A stretch of 64,000 bases of DNA, from NCBI GenBank assembly GCA_023014365.1, contig JAEBUN010000050.1, positions 186,001-250,000 on the forward strand, in the 5' to 3' direction. This document shows, piece after piece, positions 55,710-64,000 of the stretch. The stretch comes from Lepiota brunneoincarnata. Taxonomy: Eukaryota > Basidiomycota > Agaricomycetes > Agaricales > Agaricaceae. Made by a program: the position numbers and the translations under genes. Below the pieces are notes generated by a model that searched no databases, was not told the DNA's origin, and was given only the letters and a program-made list of their open reading frames with translations. Numbering within the stretch: position 1 is the first letter of the stretch; each line of letters starts with the position of its first letter.

Positions 55710-56620
55710 GACCATTTCGCAGTCCTCCTAGCAATCTATCACTCCTTCGTGCTCAAACCTCAAAGAGCTCTCACCCGACTGCATCGCCTGCTCTGAGCTG
55801 CACGCACCGGAGCTCCAGGGCGTACCATACATCCCATTTGTTTGATGCGATGAGAATGTGCTGGATTCTCCCTTCCCTACTCCGGATCCCCACCCTTTAG
55901 AGACTCACTATCCGAGACACCCATCTCGGAGACGAGCAATGGGCCACTACCCCCATCGTTTGTCGCTGACAAGTGCTCGATCTCGGCAGCTGCTACCACG
56001 AGAACGGGGATTTTAACTGATCCTGTACTGAGGGGATCATGGCCACCGTGGGTCCCACCGTCGACAAGTTCTCACTACGGCTGTCCCCAACGACAGCCTC
56101 TTTGCCAAGCCCTCTGAAACTCCGCTCTAAAAACTCCGTAAGCTGCACATCGCCCCCTTCTTCCCCGTCGACAGCATTGTCAAAACCATTTCCAACCTCG
56201 CTGGATCACCCATCGATCCACTATCCATGCAGTGCTACGAGGATGATGTCATTTGATGTTTGTACTGCTTTGGAGGATTTTCTCACTCTCAAGCTTGAGC
56301 AGGGCCCTGGATTTTACAAGAGGCTTGCAAGGATCGACGTTTCAGTCACCGCTGCCGGGTATGCTCTAATAGAAGGGGAGGTGGAGGAGCGGACGAGGAC
56401 TGCGAAGAAGTTGCAGGAATTACTAAGGCTCTCGAGTGCTGTGGGCAGCTATGGCTTTGACTAGCGACCTGTTGCGAGCTCAAGGGGGGCTCGCATGTCG
56501 CTTGCAGTCAAGGCGGGTGTTGGTATTGGAAAGGATGGCGGTGGTGGTGGCCAGAGTTCCTCAGCTGCTGCTACTTCTGCTAGACCCATTGGAAAATCTA
56601 GGTCGATGACGATCTACTAG
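55710..56620 (+). pseudogene. F-box/LRR-like hypothetical protein, right repeat copy
   Basis: This is the counterpart of 40016-41007. It reads LPSLLRIPTL, then a TAG, then RLTIRDTHLGDEQWATTPIV, a TGA, QVLDLGSCYHENGDFN; then HIAPFFPVDSIVKTISNLAG and DFLTLKLEQGPGFYKRLARI, ending RPIGKSRSMTIY. Extra stops relative to the left copy (near 55899, 55968 and 56462) make this the more decayed of the two. Confidence 0.5.
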
Positions 56621-56715
56621 GCGCTTTGTTTTGGGACTATACCTTGGTAGTTTTTGTGGAAACTTTTTTTACATTATGCATCCCTTTATCATAACCTATC
56701 AATAATATTTCCCTT

Positions 56716-57240
56716 TCCCCTAGTCAACGATTCTAGGCCGCCACAGTGGTGCTCGTTTTTTTTCTTCCTTCTTCCTGTTGTGACTGTATTGCTATTCGTG
56801 ACTCCCGTGCTTTTTGTTCCTGTAGTGCATTTTGTGAATCTAGTGCTTTTTTTGTTCTTTCTGCAGTTAATGCTGTTTCTGCCTCTCGTGCTCTTTGTCT
56901 CTTTGCTTCTGCCTTTTGTTTCTTTGCTGCTTTTTCTTCCCTTGCTCTTTCTGCGTTTTTTGCTCTTTCTGCCCTTTGTATTACTTTTGCGAATTCACGT
57001 TGCTCTTTCTCCCGGAGTGCCTGCGCCTTTTTTTCTAATGCCGCAATGTTCTACTGTAGGCATCAATCAGCAGATCAAAGGAGAAATGAGATTCTGTCGT
57101 GCCACTGTTCTCTTTTTTGCCGATTTTGGTTTCTTATTTTTCTGCACCTCTCGTGCTGGTACGTTTGGTATCCGGCTTTCCATGCCGCCCCACTGTTGAG
57201 ATCGATCAGTGGATCAATAGAGAAATGAGATTCGGTCATA
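56716..57240 (-). pseudogene. Coiled-coil hypothetical protein, right repeat copy
   Basis: On the minus strand, MTESHFSIDPLIDLNSG (starting near 57238) is followed, after frame changes, by a long charged coiled coil (IAALEKKAQALREKEQREFA, AREAETALTAERTKKALDSQ). Plus-strand frames across 56654-57228 are shadows rich in Phe/Leu/Ser. Function unknown. Confidence 0.4.
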
Positions 57241-57698
57241 CCCCGAATATTTTATCAACGTCTGCTGGATAATCTCTACACCAACTCGTTGTAGAACGGC
57301 CACGTTATAGGCAGGATTTTGGAAGATCTAAGATACTGCTGGAGCTTTTTGCTTTTGTAATCCCCCTTTTCCTCACTAGCCAAGGGTTTATATACCATTG
57401 ACCCATGTTATCCCCGGAACCGCGATTTTATTGGGTAATCGGACATTTGCAATTATGCAATCACATGCGACCTAGAATGATTTGTGAGCTTCAATTGTTA
57501 TCATAAATGGGGACGTGATTTTTTTGTTGGTTGTCGTCAATAAGTGGGCACCGAAACCAATCCTGGGTCCGAGCCCAATCCGGCGTATTTTGTACACCTG
57601 GCTCACCTGGCTTTAGTGGTTGTTTGCATGTCCGAGCACTCAAATTCCTCAGGTGTATTCAATATCCAGCCTCACGAGAGTCTACAGGATCGAAGTTC

Positions 57699-57926
57699 TG
57701 TTGAAACGCCAGTTTTTGCTCACCGTCTATTATCCATTTTCATGTATGTTACTAGATAGCAACGAGATCGCGCTTCATCACTATGTAAATAGTGGTACAT
57801 AGTCCTCAGGTAGAGAGATAACTTGACTAGGATCCAATTCTTCCATTTGGATCCTAGTGATCCGTGAGACATATGCTTGGCTTGATGTGCCACTTTATGT
57901 AAATATTCTCCTTAAGTTTACGAGGC
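57699..57926 (+). repeat. LTR-like outer end of the inverted repeat with GGATCC hairpin
   Basis: It starts TGTTGAAACGCC, close to the Copia A LTR start (TGTCGAAACGCG, 3408). It contains GTAAATAG..GTACATAG like 3551-3570 and a hairpin with arms CTAGGATCCAA (57827-57837) and complement (57847-57857), followed by TAGTGATCC as at 3700-3708. The left repeat carries the same, reversed (37469-37700). Confidence 0.6.
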
Positions 57927-57928
57927 GT

Positions 57929-58908
57929 AGATAAATTTCAAAAAGGTATCGGGCATGGAGTGCTATCCACTTAAAATTGCTCCCCCCTCTCTTTCGGGGT
58001 GGTTATCTGTTTTGTTTGAGTTATCATTCCCTGGTGCTCCGTGGCTGTTTGTTTGTTTGCTTTTTTCTTTTTGGGGGACTAAGGTTGTTCAAGATCCAAG
58101 TGGGGATCATCAGTGAGTTTTAAAACCACTATACTTCACCCTTGATTGAAGGTCCCCCCCGATTGCCGCTTTCTCCCTTAATCCTTTCAGAATCTCACCA
58201 AATCTGGGATATGAATTAAGGTGGACGACATTAGGATCCAGCACCTTTATGTAAGCAGACCAGGGTTAGGGTTATCAACCACATGACTAGACAAATTGCC
58301 CATCTGAAATCTTCTTCAAGCACAAGATCTCCATGGGAGTAATGTACTGGCTTTTTCAGAAAAAGGGGCACAGCTGCAGCTCCAGAGGATGTCTGAAAGG
58401 GCCCTATTAGGACAAAGAGGGTACATTGGATAGGCTAAGCATGGGCTTGAGTATGTGTGACAATGTGATGTCCTGTGCATTTTCCCACATGCCTTGTGAC
58501 TTGTAAATCACTTGATTGTGTAGATGAAGTGGAAGGTCACATGACCAGGTCAGATGCCAATACAATTGCATCATGTGTTGTATTAATAAGCATATTTATA
58601 AGCTGACAAAATGGTTGTCTGAAAAATCTTTTCTTTTGCAAAACATACACATTTATCAAATTAAAGCTGATTATGATAATAATAAAAATTGAGTAACTAG
58701 TCAACAATGGTTGAAGTTATCAAATTTCTAATTCTTAGGACCTCTTCCTATACTCCATACACATGTTCTCCAGCAATCATAATTTGCTTAAGGTAATGTG
58801 GTGGTGAGGAGTTGTTGTTGACTTTGTTGCTTATATAAAGGTGCTGGATCCTAATGTTGTCCATCTTAGTGGCAATGTCAATACCACATTTCAATTTGAT
58901 TTATTGAA
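57929..58908 (+). other. Right half of the split repeat, carrying a MITE
   Basis: 57929-58160 matches 26735-26960 (opposite strand), and 58160-58219 plus 58869-58908 match about 24215-24325 (opposite strand). Relative to that copy, about 2.3 kb between the two matches is absent here. No coding potential. Confidence 0.65.
58220..58866. mobile_element. 647-bp MITE with 39-bp terminal inverted repeats
   Basis: Ends AGGTGGACGACATTAG and AGATGGACAACATTAG (complement) share GGATCCAGCACCTTTAT and are flanked by TA (58218-58219 and 58867-58868). The paralogous sequence at 24250-24251 (opposite strand) lacks the element and has one TA. No open frame of note, so it is non-autonomous. Confidence 0.9.
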
Positions 58909-59767
58909 GGTTATGCAAGGATATGGGGCTGGGGTAGCTGAGTCCCATGTTGAAGTGTGAATATTATGGACAGATGAAACAAATATCAACAAGCTTGGGT
59001 CATATGGGAAAATGTATAAGAGGGAAGGACTCTTAGACAAAACTATTATTCCTACTGTTAAGCATGAATGCAGTGATAACATTATGGTATGACAGGCTAT
59101 GCAGTGGAAAGGAGTAGGAATGCTAGTAGAGGTTGAGAGGATCATAGATATAGAGCAGTACTGTGAGATTTTGGAGTGTGGGATGGTGAATAGCTTTGAA
59201 ACTTTGGAGATAGAGGAGGAGGAGTGGATATTCTAGTAGGACAATGACCCAAAATACAAGTCTAAAAGGGTAGTAGAGTGGTTTGAAGATAACAATATGC
59301 AAGTTCTACTATAGCTTGCACAATTCCCTGACCCCAATTCCATTGAACACCTTTGGATATACCTGAAGGACTGGTTGAAGGGATATGAGAAACCACCTGA
59401 GGGAATACATGAATTATGGAACAGGTTGGTGGTAAAGTGGGATAGGATTGCTGCAGAAGGGTGTCATAAACTTTTAGAAAGCATGACCAGAAGGCTCAAG
59501 GCAGTTATCAAGGCAAAAAGAGGCTATACAATGTATAAATGAGGAAAATAGTAGAGGGTTAAAAAAACTGTCCCAATGAGTTAATATTTTAAATGATTAA
59601 TTGCTCCATTACGTCTCGGACAAATCACGTGATTTAAACGGATTCGGGATCTCAATATGCTATATTATTATTGTCTATTTTCCCAAGTATTTATGTAATC
59701 ACCCTGGTCCACTAGTAGCTGAGCTTTCCTAATAGTGAAAACATTTGGACAGTTTTTTGACCCACTG
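58909..59767 (+). pseudogene. 5'-truncated Tc1/mariner-like element
   Basis: Plus-strand remnants of transposase read ILWTDETNINKLGSYGK (first Asp), DNDPKYKSKRVVEWFEDNN (second Asp), PDPNSIEHLWIYLKDWL (third residue Glu) and RRLKAVIKAKRGYTMYK, with several stops between. The right inverted repeat is complete and ends CCCACTG at 59767 next to TA. It is the sister of 24949-26520; the left third is missing. Confidence 0.85.
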
Positions 59768-59769
59768 TA

Positions 59770-60205
59770 TGCATTATTGGGCTCATACAAGGTAGGTAGG
59801 AAGTGGAAAATTAGTTGCAACTAGATAGTGTTATTGAATGTGTAGGCTAAATGAGCAAGACCAAATTAAAGGAGCAAGACTAATAAAAGAGAGTGTGTAA
59901 GTTCAGTAGTTGAATGTATAATAACTTCTGCCTCTGATGAAGGGTACAAGTAACTCATACATCGAAGGAGGGGGGTTTAAAGGATGGTTCATAGATGTTT
60001 CTGTAGGTGTAATCACCCCAGTGAATGAATATATGGGGAGGGGAAGGTAGAAGATCAAAGGTGGGCTGGGCAGTAATTAAAGCTATGAGGTCACTGCTGT
60101 TTTGATGGACAGTAGTTATGGGGCTATCTAGAGCTGAGGGGCCAGCTGCATTGTTTACAGATGACAAGGGTAGCTGGGAAAAAAATGAGAAAGGTGTGGT
60201 TGGGG
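59770..60205. other. Unassigned sequence
   Basis: No recognisable gene or repeat. A 70-codon minus-strand frame (59955-60167) has no known motif. Confidence 0.4.
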
Positions 60206-60210
60206 AGGCA

Positions 60211-60539
60211 TGTTAGGGGAGAATAATGCACTGGAACCAAGTTGATATTCAGGTGGTGATTAAAATTGCCACCCATGCTATATATATACATAGTGGCCTG
60301 TGCACAGACTGGGTAACCAAGCACTATGTAAGCTACCAGTAATAATGTACACAAACAATAAACAAACAACTATTAGTAATGAAGTCACTTGGGGATCGGA
60401 CTCGGAGATGGGGGTGGCTGAAGGCTGAGACTGGGCTTGGCATTGGGCATTGGCTAGAGAGGCCAAGCCCAAATGTCCAACTGCAGGCCCTTAGATGTAC
60501 CTTGTGTAAGGGGGAGCACATGCCACCAGTCCCCTTACA
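60211..60539 (-). repeat. Solo LTR, second copy of the 33044-33371 family
   Basis: 329 bp in reverse orientation: TGTTAGGGGAG at 60211 to CCCCTTACA at 60539. The target duplication AGGCA is perfect (60206-60210 and 60540-60544). Confidence 0.93.
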
Positions 60540-60544
60540 AGGCA

Positions 60545-61969
60545 GGACTCCAGGGAGAATTTGCCAATAGCCAGGGTGGCTAGTACATCTACATCCATTG
60601 GGTGACCTGCCAAAGGGTCCAAAGCAGCTACTGTCTGCTTGTTATGAGGAAGATCAATGAGTATGGTGGTTTGCAAGATAAGTAGTTAGTTGCTGACCTC
60701 ACCAAGGGCTAGATCCACCACAATTAGGCTGGCTGTGATGAGTGATCCAGATACAGCAGATGAGGCCACTGAAACTGCATGGGTTGAATACATTGAGCAG
60801 GACTCTTAGATAGGTGTACTTAACCTACCATACTGAATCCTGCTGAATGTAGAATCTTGGCCCAACTGTTCCTTACTATGGCCTTGGTTGCATTGGGAAC
60901 CTTGAGGTTAGATATTGAACTTTGAGTCATCATATAAAAAATTAACCCATACCTTTGTGTAAGCACAATTTATTCTTCAGCCTTTCATGTGCATGGGAGT
61001 ATCTGGTGGTTCTGCTGGGACCAGAGGAACTGTGGACTTCCTGTGGGACTGACACATGATGTGGTCATTTGGCTTTCCACCAAGCCACTACCCTATTGGC
61101 TAATGGACCAATCTCATCTGGTTCACTATCAGAACTGATGTTGCCTTCTCTTTTGAGACCTTTCCCACCTGTCAAAGCCCCTGCCCTCAATGCCCCATCA
61201 CTACTAAATGTCCTGCCACCACTCCCAGATGCCTCTCTTTTGTGTACCATTGGTCCAAATACCATAGACCTTGGGGTCAACAGAACAAGAAAGCACTACT
61301 TGCAGATATACATGGTCAGTGTTTATATTAAGATCAAGCCTAACAACTCACTGATGACTATCCTGGAGTCTCAGATGCTAGCTCCTGTTCACCCTTTCAT
61401 GTCAAAGAGGTTTTGGCCATTGGGTTCACTAATATAGGGATTAAACAACAACTTCCCTTCTCTGCTGAGCAAAAACCACCTAAGGCCCTCCTTATCAATC
61501 CACTGAAAATCACATGGGAGGCATGTTTACAACCAAACCAAGCTTTCAGAACTGCCTCCAACCCTTGCAAAACTGGAGTGGAGAGAGCTCATTCCATATT
61601 GCTAGCCCATATTTCTCAAGATAGGCCACATGGGGGCCACTTGGAGCAGTAACACAGTTCAAGGCATCCTGTTCCTTTGCTTAATGGCGTCCAGTGATCA
61701 GTGATAACCACACACCTCAACTGGGCCCTTGGGAATACAAATCACTGCAGAAACACCAATGAGCATACCTCCCCCTCCACCAGAGCCATGGATGGAGCCA
61801 GCTCCCTGCTACCCAATAGTTAGTGAGGATATTTGATGGTGCATAAATTGACCAGGATATAATTACTCACCATGGGCTTCCTTGTTTCAGGTGGTCTAAA
61901 ACCTCTCATGGTTTCTGCTCTTGCTTCCTTCACGCTGGTAAGCAGCCCAAGCCTGCTTTGACTAAGCTC
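60545..61969. other. Unassigned region before the chromovirus LTR
   Basis: 1.4 kb with several medium frames (61069-61437 plus; 61065-61280 minus), none with motifs I recognise. The left boundary of whatever the chromovirus inserted into is here. Confidence 0.4.
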
Positions 61970-62354
61970 TGTTATTTGGGTTAGGGGTTTGCTCGTGAGG
62001 AGCATGGGGTTCGACACAGGATGTCTATACAGACTTGGTCCTGTCCTACTAAGCGTGACTTGGAGACAACGGAGCACTATAGTCCAGCTGGTTTAGAGGC
62101 AAAGAGTTATAGGAGGCAAGAACTGTATAACACTAAGATAAGGATACAAGGTAATGTACTGTATCCTTATATACTTCTAAGTGTGGCTGTACTCCTACTA
62201 TAATAGTCTGGACCAGAGTAACTGTGAGTCAGAGATAAGAAACATGAGGCATATACTAAGAATAGTCCTTCTGATGTACACTACTGATGGTTCTATAGTG
62301 ACATGGGAATGTAAACTAAAAATAACTGTCCTTTGGATGAGACTTCTGATAACA
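61970..62354 (-). repeat. 3' LTR of a second chromovirus copy
   Basis: On the minus strand it runs TGTTATCAGAAG (62354) to the CA end at 61970, matching 22928-23342 along its length with small deletions (385 bp versus 415 bp). Confidence 0.85.
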
Positions 62355-62392
62355 TTAGGTCCTTTTCTAGAGTTGTTTTCCATTACAACTCA

Positions 62393-63762
62393 TTAGTTTC
62401 CTTCTTCTGGGTATTTGGCTAGATAATTTGGTTTGTAGTAGTCAACTTGGGGTTGGTTGGTGGAGTCTGGTTGAGGGGGGATGATGGGTGAAAAGGTAGG
62501 GGTAGGGGTTCTGTGGAGATTGAGTACTGTGGCAGTTTCTGGGGAGGGGGGCTGTCCTGGATAGAATATGTCATATAGGAGTTGTCTGAAATGAGGGCTT
62601 TCAATTCTATCTTCTGTGGGGACGATTTGGTTTTCTTCAGAAAGAACTGCATGGTTCTCCTGTGATGTTGGACTTGGTGACCTTGTGATAGCATTCCTCA
62701 TAATAGTCATTGTTAGTGAGGTCGATGTATTGACTGTGAGTGGAAGGGGTTGTTGTGGGATGGATTGCTGGAGTTCAGGAGTAGGGGGTGTGTCAGGTCT
62801 TTCAAGCAGGGCACTTGGTCCATTTATGGTGTGGTTGGAAGACTGCGCAGTGGGGGCATCTATGTTTGATGCAATCATATGAGTAGTGTCCTGGGGCATA
62901 TTGTTTGCATCCAAGACAGGCAAATTGTGGGCAATCCATAGCCCAGTGTCTAGTATGTCTGCATTGAATGCAGACCGATCTGTCAGTGGTTTGGGGGTTG
63001 GTTTGTGTGTGAATGGATTGGGGGAGTTCCGAATTGGGATGTTGTTATTGGTGACGGTGTGGGTGGTGTTCTTGGTGGGGGTGAGAAGTCTGAAGGAATT
63101 TCTGATGTTGGTGGACTTCTTTCCCTTGCTGGGAGTGGTGGTGGTGATTGTGGTAGGGGTTGTCATGGTAGTGGTGGGGGAAATGGTTGTGGTAGGGGGC
63201 TGCAAGGTATGTATCTCATCTCACTTGGGTAGGTTCTTCGACACCTCAGACATGAGGCTCAATCTTGAGTGGAGAAGTCGCTCGAGTGATTCTGCCCAGG
63301 CATGTTGCGTATTGTATGCAGTAGCAAGAGCCTTAGTCTGTCATACATGGTAGGTATAGTTGTACAGAGTTGTTGGTCGTATTCTGAAATTGGAGAGTGT
63401 TCCAATTTATTTGTAAAGGCTCCATCAGTGGCAGCCTTGCACAGATCTCCATTAGAAGGGTGATCTGGTCCATGTGGTTGTACTCCAGCTGTATGGTATC
63501 TAAGGGAGATGGCTGGGGCAATTGTTGGTTCTGGGGTGGCATTGGGGTTGGGGGTCTCATCTCTGAGGGAGGGTGTAAGCAGCGGCAAAGGTGTGAGAGG
63601 GGGTATTGGGAGACAGGGCCGGAACAGGAGTTGTTTGAAGTGTTGTATGTTTGACGCTTGCATTATTAATGATGATGATAGAGGATGATGAGGAAGTTGG
63701 GGAGGTGTTGTGGAGTAAGGGGGAGTGGTTTGAGGGCGATTGAGGTTGAGGTTCATGGGCAT
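62393..63762 (-). pseudogene. Chromovirus ORF3, second copy
   Basis: The ATG at 63762 (MPMNLNLNRPQTTPP) lies 4 bases after the Pol stop. Conserved blocks follow in the same order as in 21830-22855: RDETPNPNATPEP, YHTAGV, SPISEYDQQL, NYTYHV, then three zinc knuckles at about 62800-62970 (CIQCRHTRHWAMDC, CLGCKQYAPGHYSYDC, CPHCAVFQPHHKWTKC), and KYPEEGN before TAA 62393-62395. At least two frameshifts and a stop interrupt it. Conservation of Cys/His positions in two diverged copies argues that this ORF was under selection in the family. Confidence 0.78.
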
Positions 63763-63766
63763 CTTT

Positions 63767-64000
63767 TTAAGTGTGTTTGATGTGAGAGTGAAGTTGTCTT
63801 TGGTAGGTTCTGGTGGGTTCCTGATCTTTCTGGGGAATTCCATGAGCTTCTTTATACTTGGTTAGGTATTCTTTGGTGTTTGCATGGAGTGTTTTATCAG
63901 TGATCCACTCATTCTCCATGTGGGAGTATCCTTTCCATTTGACATAGTATTGAAGTTTTCCGCAATATCGGCAGTGATTAAGAATAGCTTCTATTTTGTA
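63767..64000 (-). pseudogene. pol: Chromovirus Pol C-terminus with chromodomain, second copy (runs off window)
   Basis: Minus strand: YKIEAILNHCRYCGKLQYYV, WKGYSHMENEWI and EYLTKYKEAHG form a chromodomain matching 21590-21760, then TRTYQRQLHSHIKHT and a TAA (63767-63769) where copy one reads CAA. The remainder of Pol, Gag and the 5' LTR lie beyond 64000. Confidence 0.85.

Larger units (their letters stand above)
37469..57926. mobile_element. 20.5-kb block with ~2.1-2.2-kb terminal inverted repeats, carrying host-type genes
   Basis: The left end (37469 inward) and right end (57926 inward, complement) share an inverted repeat that starts C[A/G]C...TCRTAAACTTAAGG and runs, apart from a hAT insertion in the left copy, to about 40940 and 55700. 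Outside, TA is present on both sides (37467-37468 and 57927-57928), and the two flanks join to give the sequence found uninterrupted at about 26735-26975 (minus strand). The interior holds six spliced, host-type genes plus duplicated genes within the repeats. No transposase is recognised. It may be a gene-carrying mobile unit or a chromosomal segment bracketed by inverted repeats. Confidence 0.55.
55700..57926. repeat. Right terminal inverted repeat of the 20.5-kb block
   Basis: This is the reverse complement of the left repeat without the hAT insertion; the site reads CGCCGGAT near 57590 (complement). It contains a tandem partial duplication of about 140 bp (57060-57240) not present on the left. 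F-box-like and coiled-coil genes are present in the mirrored order. Confidence 0.8.

Noticed and set aside
56654..57228. 181- and 160-codon plus-strand frames rich in Phe, Leu and Ser
   Set aside because: They are the complement of a charged coiled-coil reading on the minus strand that is shared with the left inverted repeat.
37469..57926. Starship-type giant element
   Set aside because: No DUF3435 tyrosine-recombinase captain gene was seen at either end, and the ends are long inverted repeats, which Starships lack.
61060..61440. Possible conserved protein on either strand
   Set aside because: Neither the 122-codon plus frame nor the 71-codon minus frame shows a recognisable motif or a second copy in the window.

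Overview
This window looks like nuclear DNA of a transposon-rich filamentous basidiomycete, probably an agaricomycete. The evidence is short GT-AG introns of roughly 45-75 nt, recognisable fungal genes (tRNA ligase, ATG18, Tup1-like, acireductone dioxygenase, an E(z)/KMT6 histone methyltransferase), and Ty1/Copia, Ty3/Gypsy (including chromoviruses), hAT, Tc1/mariner and DDE elements with in-gene introns. I saw no rRNA, tRNA or CRISPR array. No species call is possible from this alone. All alignments, identities and exon joins were done by eye.

Layout. 1-3824: a 5'-truncated Copia element (family A), its reverse-transcriptase region split by a solo LTR of a second family (B). 3939-4541: a long inverted-repeat (foldback) element. 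4990-24055: one hAT transposon with a perfect 8-bp target duplication (ATAGTCAC), swollen to 19 kb by nested insertions: a nearly intact Copia B element (5196-10191), a Tc1/mariner element sitting in an intron of the hAT transposase (10460-12064), and a decayed chromovirus (15447-23342). 24949-26520: a second mariner-like element. 27279-37245: a decayed DDE transposase gene split by a 7.6-kb Ty3/Gypsy element (29001-36561), which itself carries a solo LTR in its RT domain.

37469-57926: a 20.5-kb block bounded by inverted repeats of about 2.1-2.2 kb, apparently inserted at a TA in a repeat whose uninterrupted version is at about 26735-26975 on the other strand. Inside are host-type, spliced genes on the + strand: E(z)/KMT6 methyltransferase, ATG18, tRNA ligase, a short Tup1-like WD40 protein, acireductone dioxygenase and a NucA/NucB-type secreted nuclease. 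Outside the block on the right are the other half of the split repeat, a 647-bp MITE with an empty site elsewhere in the window, a truncated mariner, a solo LTR, and (61970-64000, minus strand) the 3' end of a second copy of the chromovirus.

Two themes stand out. Nearly every inactivating change I could polarise in the repeats is a C:G to T:A change at CpG (LTR pairs, target duplications, CGA to TGA stops, integrase Asp to Asn, transposase Glu to Lys), as expected from cytosine methylation and deamination. The host-type genes in the 20.5-kb block keep open, spliceable frames. The block is either a gene-carrying mobile unit or a chromosomal segment bracketed by inverted repeats; the window alone cannot decide which.
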